From assembly GCA_945872185.1 (NCBI GenBank), contig CAMBZX010000009.1, forward strand, positions 1 to 35,583: 35,583 nucleotides of DNA, written 5' to 3'. The DNA comes from Synechococcus sp. UW140 (GTDB taxonomy: Bacteria; Cyanobacteriota; Cyanobacteriia; PCC-6307; Cyanobiaceae). Positions 14,390 to 22,908 of this stretch are shown here, in pieces; position 1 is the first letter of the stretch; each line of letters begins with the position of its first letter. The notes under the pieces were generated by a model. The model saw only the letters and a list, made by a program, of their open reading frames with translations, did no database searches and was not told the origin of the DNA. The position numbers were made by a program, and so were the translations under genes.

Positions 14390-14661
14390 CAGCGCAGGCC
14401 GAGTTGCTGGCGCAACTGCACCTCCAGCTGGCGCACGGCGTTGACCCGGGCCATGGCCCAGGAGAGCTTGCAGACGCAGCCGATCGAGAAGCAGATCGCC
14501 GCATTGCCGAACAGCCCCCAGGCATGGCTCTGCAGGGCGAAATCCTCCTCGAGCAACAGCCGCAACGCCAGGATCACCAGCAGCGACGCCACCACCCAGG
14601 GCCCGTACACCCAGCCCACAAAAAACTGATCGACAAACAGCCGGCGGGGCGGCGTGGCCAT
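14389..14661 (-). CDS. 90-aa two-helix membrane protein with GLFGxAAICFSIGC motif (copy A)
   Basis: From the ATG at 14661 this encodes 90 residues. Helix one is at about 13-36 (FFVGWVYGPWVVASLLVILALRL, in part) and helix two at 48-64 (GLFGNAAICFSIGCV), followed by a basic, Gln-rich amphipathic tail. A GAGG sits just before the ATG; the ORF-track start 24 bp upstream is a TTG. It is the first gene of the small-small-tolC operon and a tandem paralogue of the next gene. The function is not recognised. Two cysteines in helix two are shared by the pair, which may matter for packing or metal or disulphide chemistry. Confidence 0.73.
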   Translation of the reverse strand: MATPPRRLFVDQFFVGWVYGPWVVASLLVILALRLLLEEDFALQSHAWGLFGNAAICFSIGCVCKLSWAMARVNAVRQLEVQLRQQLGLR

Positions 14662-14938
14662 GACCTCAGGCCCCAGGAGGTGCAAGTCTGCCGGCCGCCG
14701 GGGGCGATCACGCCCGAACGCGGCCGCCGGCCCAGCTGGCCATCTGGGCGACGCCGGCCGACGGACGTGGTTGCGGGGGCTGGCAGCTCCGCGAGCCTGG
14801 CTGGCTTGCGGCCCCGGCTCCGGTCTGGTGACAGGGCCGAGGCTGGCACTCTGTGGCCTGTGCGGTTGGGCGAGGAATGCGGCAGGGCGCCGACCTGGGC
14901 TCCCAGTGGCTGCCGGGTTGGGGCCGTGCTGGGTGTGA

Positions 14939-17284
14939 TCAGCTAACGCTGACGATATGGACGCTCAGATCGTTCCAATCGTAGTCGGAGTGAACACCCT
15001 TGAGGTCCTCGAATCCGAGATGGTTTTTTCCGAGCAGCCGCATCTGCGGGTTGTCGCCGTCGGCGGCGTCGGCCGGGCCGGAGCAGAAGACATTACCCTC
15101 CTGCGTGATCAGAACGGGGCTGAAAAGGCCGTCCTGCTTGACATCCCAAAAGAGGTCTGAGGAGATTGTCCTGCCTGTCTGTCTGATCTGAAAACCGGGA
15201 TCCAGCAGGAAGTCGATCTGCTCGCGGAACAGATCACTGTTGATGGCGATCTTCTGATCGCCGACCGTGCCGAGCGGCAGACCAGTGACGGAATCAACAT
15301 TGAGCCTGACGAAGCCGAGCCGGTTCTCGAAGGCACAGTCGGTGCTGACGCTGAGCTCGACCCGCTGGCCCTCGCGGAGCTGCAGCAGGCCATCGGTGGC
15401 AGAGGCCTGGGGAGCGGCGATCTGATCGAGGGCGGAAGGTGTGGTCCCGACTGGATCAGCGATCACATTGAACTGCAGGCTCGCTGGCTGGGAGCCGTCG
15501 TCAGTGCGGAGCAAGACCTCGAAGTTGCCCGTGTCGCCCACAGCGCGAATCTCGGTGGAAACGCTGTCGCGGCCATCGCCGCTGCGCGACAGCAGCCGGA
15601 ACTCGAGCGTTTCTCCGACCTGGAGCAGGACGCTCTCACGGCCGAGGGACTGGAGCTGACTGGCCTCGGCCGTGGTGCCCCCGATGCTGCCGATCACCTC
15701 GGAGCGCCCATCCTTGCGTGTGCGCAGGATCTCGATGTGCATGGGGCGTTCGCCCTCTTGCTTGGTGGCCTGGAGCAGGACGGTGAGCAGGCCGAAGTCC
15801 TCGCTGACCACCTGCAGGCTGTCGCCGTTGAGAACCAGGGCAGGGGGAGTGGGGGCGTTCTTGCGGAAGGACTGGAACCAGTCGATCAGGTTCTGGTCGG
15901 TGCCTGCGGGATGGTCCTTGGAGGCGAGGAGGGCGTTAAGAAATGCTTGGTCGTGGGAAGCTCCATCAACTGGTACCAAGGTCACCTTGGGGCCACCGGC
16001 CTCGGCAAGCCCCGGGTCGACGAGCTCGGGGGGCAGCGCCTCATCCTCAAGCCCGTACCAGGCCTTCAAGGGTGTGCTGTAGGTCCAGTAGCGGGGTGAG
16101 TTGGCCTTGATCTCCTCCAAGAACTGGCGCACCACCCCCACTGGACGATCCAGCGCCCCATCGACGAGCATCTCGGCGCCAGTGAAGCCGGGGGTCGTCG
16201 TCCAGACCTCCCGGCCATCACGGATCACATTGACCTGCCAGGCATCGTTGCTGAAGACGCTTGGCGGCCCAATTCGGACGACCGCATCGCCAAACTCGGC
16301 AAAGCGTTTGATCACCTCTCGATAGGTCACGTCAAGAGGATTGCGGATGACTTCACCTATGGAACTTATGGCTGCAGGGATCACCGCGTCTTTGACAATG
16401 GCATCAAACAGGCCGCTCAGCCCCTCCCAGGACTCATGGCTGCGGAGCAGGATGCCGACGCACAGCGGTATCCAGGCGCCGGGGTCAAGAGGTTCCTTGG
16501 GATCCATCATCTGGCGGCTTATCCACCATCGGAAGGACTTTTCAAACTCATTAAATGGGGTCTCGGCGGCGACTGCCGCCACCGGAATCTGAAGGGCCTC
16601 CAGGGCCTGCAGGGACCATTGGGTGTTTGCGCCGCCTTGGGACTGGCCAGTCAAAAAGAGTTGGCTGGGCTGTATGCCCAACCCACTCAGCACCGATCGA
16701 CTGGCCTCTAAAAAACCGACGATGGCCTCTGTGGTTGGCTTCTTGACGGCATAGGCCTGCTGTATGTTATTAACGCCAAAGCCGACATAGTCGGCGGCGA
16801 TCATGCTGTAGCCCTTGTCCGCCAGCAGGGCGCCGGTGAGAAGCGTCTGGAAGGATCCCACCGCCCAGCCCCCATCCGGCTCTCTGAACACAACATTGGA
16901 GGATGTGGAATCGCGATTAAACAGAGTGCCATGACTATAGAGGGCAAGGGGCATTTTGCCGGGCATCTCCTGGCCTTCCACGCGATCGGGCACCATTAGC
17001 AAGCCGGAAACAACTTGCTGACGCGGATAATTCGGGTTATTGACATCAATCGTATAGCACACGCGATAGAAAGTTGCGCCACTGCTAATAGTCGGCGTCG
17101 CCAGAGTCTGGGGTATTGGAAAGTTGTAATAGGGCAGCTGCTCGGCAATCAGGGTCGTCAGCTCTTGGGCTGTGAGGCTGCCAATCAGCTCGTAACTGGT
17201 GCCTGGAGCGGTGATCGTCATCTCACCAATGCCGGTCAAGGTATTTTCGGAGGAAACGCTAGCAACACTTGCTCGAGTTTTCAA
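14939..17284 (-). CDS. Large alpha/beta hydrolase with C-terminal DUF4114-like domain
   Basis: A protein of 781 residues (760 if started at ATG 17221). The N-terminal part to about 470 is an alpha/beta hydrolase: YSHGTLFN oxyanion region near 116, nucleophile elbow GQSQGG (S215), acid D414 (GLEDEALPP) and H444 (DGASHDQAF), the triad expected of lipase/esterases. About 480-690 is beta-rich. The end (FWDVKQDGLFSP, GFEDLKG..SDYDWNDLSV) matches DUF4114, a domain common in secreted calcium-associated proteins. There is no Sec signal peptide, so type I export is possible given nearby HlyD/TolC genes. The TTG start overlaps the rluA-family stop (TTGA). Base composition in the N-terminal half is more AT-rich than neighbouring genes, hinting at transfer. 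Confidence 0.8.
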   Translation of the reverse strand: MKTRASVASVSSENTLTGIGEMTITAPGTSYELIGSLTAQELTTLIAEQLPYYNFPIPQTLATPTISSGATFYRVCYTIDVNNPNYPRQQVVSGLLMVPDRVEGQEMPGKMPLALYSHGTLFNRDSTSSNVVFREPDGGWAVGSFQTLLTGALLADKGYSMIAADYVGFGVNNIQQAYAVKKPTTEAIVGFLEASRSVLSGLGIQPSQLFLTGQSQGGANTQWSLQALEALQIPVAAVAAETPFNEFEKSFRWWISRQMMDPKEPLDPGAWIPLCVGILLRSHESWEGLSGLFDAIVKDAVIPAAISSIGEVIRNPLDVTYREVIKRFAEFGDAVVRIGPPSVFSNDAWQVNVIRDGREVWTTTPGFTGAEMLVDGALDRPVGVVRQFLEEIKANSPRYWTYSTPLKAWYGLEDEALPPELVDPGLAEAGGPKVTLVPVDGASHDQAFLNALLASKDHPAGTDQNLIDWFQSFRKNAPTPPALVLNGDSLQVVSEDFGLLTVLLQATKQEGERPMHIEILRTRKDGRSEVIGSIGGTTAEASQLQSLGRESVLLQVGETLEFRLLSRSGDGRDSVSTEIRAVGDTGNFEVLLRTDDGSQPASLQFNVIADPVGTTPSALDQIAAPQASATDGLLQLREGQRVELSVSTDCAFENRLGFVRLNVDSVTGLPLGTVGDQKIAINSDLFREQIDFLLDPGFQIRQTGRTISSDLFWDVKQDGLFSPVLITQEGNVFCSGPADAADGDNPQMRLLGKNHLGFEDLKGVHSDYDWNDLSVHIVSVS

Positions 17285-18231
17285 CTCGCTCTCAGCCGCA
17301 GCACCGTTAGCAGCTTCTCAAACACCGGCGGCAGCGGCGCCTCGAACAGCATCCGCTCGCCGCTGATCGGATGGTCGAGGCCCAGGGTCACCGCATGCAG
17401 GGCCTGTCCCGGCAGCTCGATCGGCAGCTTGCGGCAACGGCTATAGAGCGGATCGCCGACGATCGGATGGCCCATGTGGGCGCAGTGCACCCGGATCTGA
17501 TGGGTGCGGCCGGTGTCGAGCTTGAAGCGCAGCAAGGTGTAATCCCCCAGCCGCTCCTGCAGACTCCAGTGGGTGCGGGCTTCACGGCCGCTGCCATCGT
17601 CCATCACGGCGTACTTCTTGCGATCGATCGGATGGCGATCGATCGCACCCACCAGGATGCCCGAATCACCCACTGGCAGGCCGTGAACCACCGCCAGATA
17701 GTTGCGGGAGGCGATCCGTTTCTGGATCTGCACCTGCAGCTTCACCAGAGCCTCCTGGCTCTTGGCCACAACGATGCAGCCCGTCGTGTCCTTGTCGAGG
17801 CGATGGACAATGCCGGGTCGCATCTCACCGCCGATGCCGGGCAGGTCGGGGCAATGGTGCAGCAGACCATTGACCAGGGTGCCGTCCTTGTTGCCCGGCG
17901 CCGGATGCACGGTGAGGCCGGCGGGCTTATTGATCACGATGATGTGATCGTCCTCGAAGAGCACATCCAGCGGGATGTCCTGGGCCACCAGGTAGGGCAA
18001 GGGCTCCGGCGGCGGCATCCACAGCTGCACGATGTCGTTGGGACGCAGGGGTGTCTTGGCGCGGCCAGTGACGCCATTCACCTGCACATAGCCGGCTTCG
18101 ATGAACTTCTGAATGCGAGCCCGGCTCTGCTCCGGACGCTGGGCCACCAGCCAACGATCCAGGCGCATCGGCAGGGGCCTGGGGTAGTGGAGTGTCAGCA
18201 GTTCACCCTCTCCTTCGCCGAAGCTGCTCAT
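17281..18231 (-). CDS. RluA-family 23S rRNA/tRNA pseudouridine synthase
   Basis: From the ATG at 18231 this is a 316-residue enzyme. An N-terminal S4 RNA-binding domain (RLDRWLVAQ to GYVQVNG) precedes the catalytic domain, with the motif HRLDKDTTG carrying the essential Asp. VINKPAGLTVHP and TGRTHQIRVHCAHMGHPIVGDPLY are further RluA-type signatures. It isomerises uridine in rRNA; RluD-like specificity is likely from the S4 domain but unproven. The ORF-track start 38 codons upstream is a TTG with non-conserved sequence. The stop overlaps the TTG of the hydrolase gene, and a 361-bp divergent region separates it from the RND adaptor. Confidence 0.93.
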   Translation of the reverse strand: MSSFGEGEGELLTLHYPRPLPMRLDRWLVAQRPEQSRARIQKFIEAGYVQVNGVTGRAKTPLRPNDIVQLWMPPPEPLPYLVAQDIPLDVLFEDDHIIVINKPAGLTVHPAPGNKDGTLVNGLLHHCPDLPGIGGEMRPGIVHRLDKDTTGCIVVAKSQEALVKLQVQIQKRIASRNYLAVVHGLPVGDSGILVGAIDRHPIDRKKYAVMDDGSGREARTHWSLQERLGDYTLLRFKLDTGRTHQIRVHCAHMGHPIVGDPLYSRCRKLPIELPGQALHAVTLGLDHPISGERMLFEAPLPPVFEKLLTVLRLRAS

Positions 18232-18592
18232 GGCCAGTCGCAGAGAACTACGGGGCGCAGGAATCTGGGGCCGCCGGGAGTGGGACTTAGCAATCGGGAG
18301 GGCTGGGACAGGACGCAGGGCAAGGCAAACCGATGGCGGGAGCAAGGACCGCCAGCTCAGGCGTTGATCCTAGGGACAACGATTGGCACGGGATCCCGCT
18401 CGGATCCTCGCAGGGCCAGGGGAGCCAGCAGCCTTGGCAGACCAAGGCTGCAGCCGGCGAGGGGCCTGGGCCGGTCCCTGGGCGTCGCCAGTTGGACAGA
18501 ACTTCGACGCAGGCAACGGCAAAAGGCCGCCATCGACACCCTGGAAAACAAAACCAAGATGCATAAACTCGGCCAACCGGAGTTCGCCGTTG
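18232..18592. promoter_or_regulatory. Divergent intergenic region between the RluA-family gene and the RND operon
   Basis: This 361-bp region must hold the promoters for the rluA-family gene (minus) and the adaptor-pump operon (plus). I see no convincing -35/-10 pair. It contains CAGTTGGACAGAAC at 18489-18502, matched 13/14 upstream of tolC copy 2, and an AT-richer patch around 18543-18570. Plus-strand frames run open through it, but the encoded sequence looks non-coding (basic, low-complexity). Confidence 0.45.
18489..18502 (+). promoter_or_regulatory. Shared 14-nt motif upstream of the RND adaptor
   Basis: CAGTTGGACAGAAC lies about 90 bp before the adaptor start. The same motif with one change (CAGCTGGACAGAAC) is found 54 bp before the start of the convergent tolC copy 2. 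AGTT-GGACAG-AACT is a short inverted repeat in this copy only. It is a candidate common operator for the two halves of the efflux system. Confidence 0.3.
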
Positions 18593-19660
18593 TTGGAGTC
18601 CAGAACAGCTGATCGGCGACCGGTGGCGGCCGTCCTGACCTGCCTGTTAGTGGTTTCGGCAGGGGCCAGCGGATGCAAGCCGGCGGCCGTGGCCACCACG
18701 CCGCTGAAGCAGGTCCAGCTTGATGAAGTCCGGCAACAGAATCTGCCTAGCACGGTCACCTATCAGGCGACCGTGGCGGCCATCGATGAAATTCCGATGA
18801 GCCCGGAGATTGACGGTCGAATCGTGGCGATGCCGATGCGCGAAGGCCAGTTTGTCAAAGCGGGCACGCTTCTCTACAAGCTGGATCAAAAACCCCTCGA
18901 GTCCCAGGCCAGAGCCGATCAGGCCGTGGCCGAGAATGCCCGACTCAATGCCCTGCGCTTCGTCGGCGCCAACTTTTCAGGAGCTGTTTCCAACAAGGAA
19001 AGCGCCGATTACGTTGCCACGGCGAAGCAGACCCAGGAGATCTTTCGCTCGCGAAAGGCGATGCTGGCCTACAAATCTGTCCGGGCACCGATTGATGGGC
19101 AGCTGGGAGCCATCAATAACAAGCTGGGCGATTATGTCACGGCAGGCACAACCGTGACCAGCCTGGTGGACAACCGGCGACTCTGGATCTCCATCGACGT
19201 CCCGGCCGCCCTCGGCCACCGCCTCCGGCTCGGGCAACGGGTCCAGGTCAAGGCCCCGGGTCTGTCGTCAGGACTGGGCCGGGCACTGGTCACCTTCATC
19301 GCGCCCGAGCTGGATGAGCAGCGCCAGACCCTGCTGGTGCGGGCCACCCTCGACAACCCCAGCGGCGTGCTGCGCCACAACCAGAGGGTGGAGGCCGTCC
19401 TGGAGTTAGGCCAGCGCCTCCAGACCACGATTCCGGCAACGGCCACCCAACTGCAAGCGGGGCAGAGCTTCGTCTTCGTGGCCGAGCCCCTGAACCAGGG
19501 GCGCTACCGCCTGGAGCAGCGACCGGTGCGGCTGGGCCTGCCCCAGAACGGTCACTTTCCCGTGCTCTCAGGCCTGCAGGAAGGCGAAACGGTAGTGATC
19601 GGCAATCTGGCCGAACTCAGCAATGGCGCCACCGTTTCGGCCGGGAGGACTGGACTGTGA
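18593..19660 (+). CDS. RND efflux membrane fusion lipoprotein
   Basis: Starting at the TTG at 18593 (GGAG about 10 nt upstream) this gives 355 residues. A basic n-region and hydrophobic core lead to a lipobox ending GASGC, so the mature protein is probably a lipoprotein anchored in the inner membrane. The lipoyl domain follows (SPEIDGRIVAMPMREGQFVKAGTLLYKLD), with a coiled-coil hairpin, then VRAPIDGQLGAINNKLGDYVTAG and a barrel. This is the AcrA/MexA-type periplasmic adaptor. The start is uncertain: the ORF track extends to 18383 without supporting sequence, and a GTG at 18623 is also possible. Its stop overlaps the pump start by GTGA. Confidence 0.9.
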   Translation: MESRTADRRPVAAVLTCLLVVSAGASGCKPAAVATTPLKQVQLDEVRQQNLPSTVTYQATVAAIDEIPMSPEIDGRIVAMPMREGQFVKAGTLLYKLDQKPLESQARADQAVAENARLNALRFVGANFSGAVSNKESADYVATAKQTQEIFRSRKAMLAYKSVRAPIDGQLGAINNKLGDYVTAGTTVTSLVDNRRLWISIDVPAALGHRLRLGQRVQVKAPGLSSGLGRALVTFIAPELDEQRQTLLVRATLDNPSGVLRHNQRVEAVLELGQRLQTTIPATATQLQAGQSFVFVAEPLNQGRYRLEQRPVRLGLPQNGHFPVLSGLQEGETVVIGNLAELSNGATVSAGRTGL

Positions 19661-22600
19661 GTCTGTCCGATGCGTTCATCCGTCGGCCAGTCCTCAGCTC
19701 AGTCTGCAGCATCCTGATCCTGCTGATGGGGGCCATCGCGTTGATGAGCCTGCCGATCGAAGCCCTGCCCAACATCGGGCCGCCGACCGTGCTGGTGACC
19801 ACCACCTTTCCCGGTGCCGATGCGATCACGATCGAGAAAACCGTGACAGCGCCGCTGGAGGAACAGATCAACGGCGTACCAGGAATGGATTACATCTCCT
19901 CCAACAGCGATAACGACGGCAATTGCGTCATCAATGTCTTCTTCAAACCCGGAACCGATATCAACGGAGCCGAAACCAATGTCCTGAACCGGGTCCAGAC
20001 GGCCCTCGCCCAGCTACCGGACTCCGTCAACAAACAGGGCGTGACCGTACAGGCTACATCCAGCACCTATCTGCTGATCTATTCCATCACCTCGGCCAAT
20101 GGCAACTATTCCAACACCTACCTCAATGGCCTAGCCCAGGACAAACTCGTCTATCCCCTCAGTCGCGCTGATGGGGTGGGTCAGGTGGTGGTGCTGGGCA
20201 GCGCGCCGCCCGCCTATCGGCTCTGGCTCAATCCATTCCGGCTGGCCCGCTACAACCTTTCCCCCCAGACGGTGGTCCGGGCCCTGCGGGAGAACAACAC
20301 GGTCCAGGTCGGCGGATCCCTCGGCAATCTGCCTGCCCTGCAGCCCGCAGACACCAGCTATCCGATCGTCATCAAAGGCAATCTGGAGAACGTCGACGAA
20401 CTCAACAACCTGCCGATAGCCCGCGCCCCAGACGGGACACTAATTCACCTCAGTGATGTTGGCCATGCCGAATATGGCATGCAGAACTACAACACCTATG
20501 CCCTCAATGTCAGCAACGGCAAACCGTCTGTGGCCTTTGGTGTGGTGCCGCTGCCTTCGGCCAATGCCCTGACCACATCAGCCGCAGCCAAGGCCGTGAT
20601 CAGCCAGTTCCAGAAGACCCTGCCCGAGGGAGTTGAGCTGAAGAAGGTCTACAACACGGCCGATTATGTGAACGCATCGATCAACAACACCAAACTGGCC
20701 CTCGCCGATGCGCTGGTATTGGTGCTGCTGATCATCTTCCTGTTTCTGCAGGATTGGCGCGCCACCCTGGTGCCCACCCTGGCGATGCCGATTTCACTGC
20801 TAGGGGCGATGACCTTTCTGAGCCTGGCCGGTTTTTCGCTCAACGAACTGACTCTGCTGGGCATCATTTTGGCCACCGGCCTGGTGGTGGATGACGCCAT
20901 TGTTGTGGTGGAAGCCGTATCCGAACGGATTGAAGCGGGGCGACCTGCCTTGAGCGCGGCCTCCGAGGCGATGCAGGATCTGACTGGGCCGATCATCGCC
21001 ACCGCCCTGGTGTTGCTGGCGATCTTCCTGCCGGTGTCCTTCTTCCCTGGACCAACCGGTGTGATCTACCGGCAATTCGCCCTGACGATCGTCTTCGCCC
21101 TGGTGATCTCCACCTTCAATGCCATCACCGGCAAACCGCTGCAGTCGGCGATGCTGCTTTCTGGCCATCCACCCCAGGTTTCCGCCCGCACCTACAGCTT
21201 GATCCTGTCGCTGCTGCTGGGGGGCTACGGCTGCTGGCGCAGCGGTTGGCTCACGGGGCTGGGCTTTGCCTTGGTCGCCTGCCTGGTCGGTGCCCGACTG
21301 CCGCAGATCTTTGCCACCTTCAACCGGCTACTGGCGAGGATCTCCAGAGGCCACCAAGCCCTGCTGAACCGCCTGCTGAAGCGGCACCGAATCATTTCTG
21401 CCGGCCTGGTGCTGGCGACCCTGCTGACGGGCGTGCTGTTCACCGCGGTGCCCTCAGGTTTCGTGCCGACGGAAGATCAGGACTACATCATGGGCATCAT
21501 TCAGTTGCCGGCCCGGGCCTCCCTGAAGGCCACCCGGGATGTCAGTCAGCAGGTGCAGAAAATTCTCAGCAAGTATCCCATCATCACCTCTGGTCAACTG
21601 ATCTCAGGCGTTGGCTTCAATGGCTCCACCCCCTATCAGGCCACCTTTCGTGCCGGCCTGCTGCCGATCGATCAACGACCGGGCGAAAAACTTTCAGCCC
21701 AATATCTGGTCGCTGACCTCAACAAGGAATTTGCCAAGATCACCAACGCCAAAGTTAATGCCCAGATGCCGCCTGCGGTGAATGGCTACAGCGCCCAGGG
21801 GGGACTTCAGTTTCAGTTCAATGATCTCAGTGGCGGCCAGATCTCCTTCAGCAACCTGCTGGGGCTGGCCCAGCAGCTGATCAACAAGGCCAAGAGCACA
21901 GGCCTTTACTCCAGCCTCTACACCCAGTTCATCAGCGATGCCCCGGTCTGGCGGCTGGAGATGGATCGCGAACGCCTCGCCTCCCTGGACATCGATTACA
22001 GCCAGGCTGCCGAAACCATCGGAATCCTGCTGGGCGGCAGCTTTGTCAATCCCACCTATGAGGGCATTCAATACCGCCAGGTTTATGTGCAGGCCGAAGG
22101 GGACAGCCGCAGCCAGCCCACGGACCTTTCCGGCTATTACGTGACCAATCGCCGCGGCCAGCAGATCCCGCTGGGCAACATCGCCAGCCTGAAGCTGGAC
22201 AGCGCACCGCCGGTGATCAATCACTACAACCTCAATCGTTCGATTCTGATTCAGGGCGACACCGCCCCCGGCAAGAGCAGCAGCGGCGGTCTGCAGCAAC
22301 TCGTCGACTCCTTCGGGCAGCTCAATCTGCCCCAGATCGGCATGGCCTTCTCCGGGCTGTCGCGGGCCCAGGCCGCCATCGGCTCCCAGACGGCCCTGGT
22401 CTTTGGGCTGGGGGTGGTGGTGGCCTACCTGGTGCTGGCGGCCCAGTACGGCAGCTACATCGATCCGTTGATCACCCTGGCCACCGTGCCCCTCGGCATT
22501 CTCGGCGGCATCCTGCTCCTGCTGGCCAGGGGCCTGGACAACAACATCTTTGCCCAGGTTGGGCTATTGACCCTGGTGGGCCTGGCGGCCAAGAACGGCA

Positions 22601-22908
22601 TCCTGATCGTCAGCCTGGCCAACACGAACATGCAACAGGAAATGGCCCCCGCGCAGGCGGCACTGGCCGCCACGTGCTCCCGTTTCCGGCCGATTCTGAT
22701 GACAAGCAGCGCTGCCCTGTCGGGCTTCTTCCCCCTGGTGATCGCCACCGGTGCCAGCCAGATCAGCCAACGTTCCCTGGGGGCCGTGATCTTCGGCGGT
22801 CTGCTGGTGTCCACCCTGACCAGCCTGTTGATCGTGCCCGCGGTTTACACCACCGTGAAAACCTTCATGGAGCGGCGACGGATTGCGCAGTCTGCTGCGG
22901 CAGGGTGA
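19657..22908 (+). CDS. RND-type efflux pump, HAE1-like
   Basis: A 1083-residue proton-driven exporter of the AcrB/HAE1 type. It has the N-terminal FIRRPVLSSVCSILILLMG helix, a first porter domain, helix-4 motif GLVVDDAIVVVEAV (D412/D413, proton relay), a second porter region, and C-terminal helices ending NGILIVSLAN...SQRSLGAVIFGGLL. It should take lipophilic substrates from the membrane or periplasm and pass them to the adaptor and TolC; the substrate is unknown. GGGAGGAC precedes a GTG start overlapping the adaptor stop. Residues about 505-548, in the cytoplasmic linker between the halves, form an unusual extra hydrophobic stretch (TYSLILSLLLGGYG, GLGFALVACLVGA). The 3' end overlaps the convergent tolC gene by 44 bp. 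Confidence 0.95.
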   Translation: MSLSDAFIRRPVLSSVCSILILLMGAIALMSLPIEALPNIGPPTVLVTTTFPGADAITIEKTVTAPLEEQINGVPGMDYISSNSDNDGNCVINVFFKPGTDINGAETNVLNRVQTALAQLPDSVNKQGVTVQATSSTYLLIYSITSANGNYSNTYLNGLAQDKLVYPLSRADGVGQVVVLGSAPPAYRLWLNPFRLARYNLSPQTVVRALRENNTVQVGGSLGNLPALQPADTSYPIVIKGNLENVDELNNLPIARAPDGTLIHLSDVGHAEYGMQNYNTYALNVSNGKPSVAFGVVPLPSANALTTSAAAKAVISQFQKTLPEGVELKKVYNTADYVNASINNTKLALADALVLVLLIIFLFLQDWRATLVPTLAMPISLLGAMTFLSLAGFSLNELTLLGIILATGLVVDDAIVVVEAVSERIEAGRPALSAASEAMQDLTGPIIATALVLLAIFLPVSFFPGPTGVIYRQFALTIVFALVISTFNAITGKPLQSAMLLSGHPPQVSARTYSLILSLLLGGYGCWRSGWLTGLGFALVACLVGARLPQIFATFNRLLARISRGHQALLNRLLKRHRIISAGLVLATLLTGVLFTAVPSGFVPTEDQDYIMGIIQLPARASLKATRDVSQQVQKILSKYPIITSGQLISGVGFNGSTPYQATFRAGLLPIDQRPGEKLSAQYLVADLNKEFAKITNAKVNAQMPPAVNGYSAQGGLQFQFNDLSGGQISFSNLLGLAQQLINKAKSTGLYSSLYTQFISDAPVWRLEMDRERLASLDIDYSQAAETIGILLGGSFVNPTYEGIQYRQVYVQAEGDSRSQPTDLSGYYVTNRRGQQIPLGNIASLKLDSAPPVINHYNLNRSILIQGDTAPGKSSSGGLQQLVDSFGQLNLPQIGMAFSGLSRAQAAIGSQTALVFGLGVVVAYLVLAAQYGSYIDPLITLATVPLGILGGILLLLARGLDNNIFAQVGLLTLVGLAAKNGILIVSLANTNMQQEMAPAQAALAATCSRFRPILMTSSAALSGFFPLVIATGASQISQRSLGAVIFGGLLVSTLTSLLIVPAVYTTVKTFMERRRIAQSAAAG

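Noticed and set aside
12417-14525. 702-aa version of TolC copy 1
   Set aside because: The extra 135 residues are another frame through the two small membrane genes; the signal peptide begins at the ATG at 14120.
14662-14938. Possible gene in the 277-bp gap (94-aa plus-strand ORF)
   Set aside because: Arg/Gly/Ala-rich translation without motif or ribosome-binding site. I see only short GC-rich repeats such as GGGCG-ATCA-CGCCC, with no T run.
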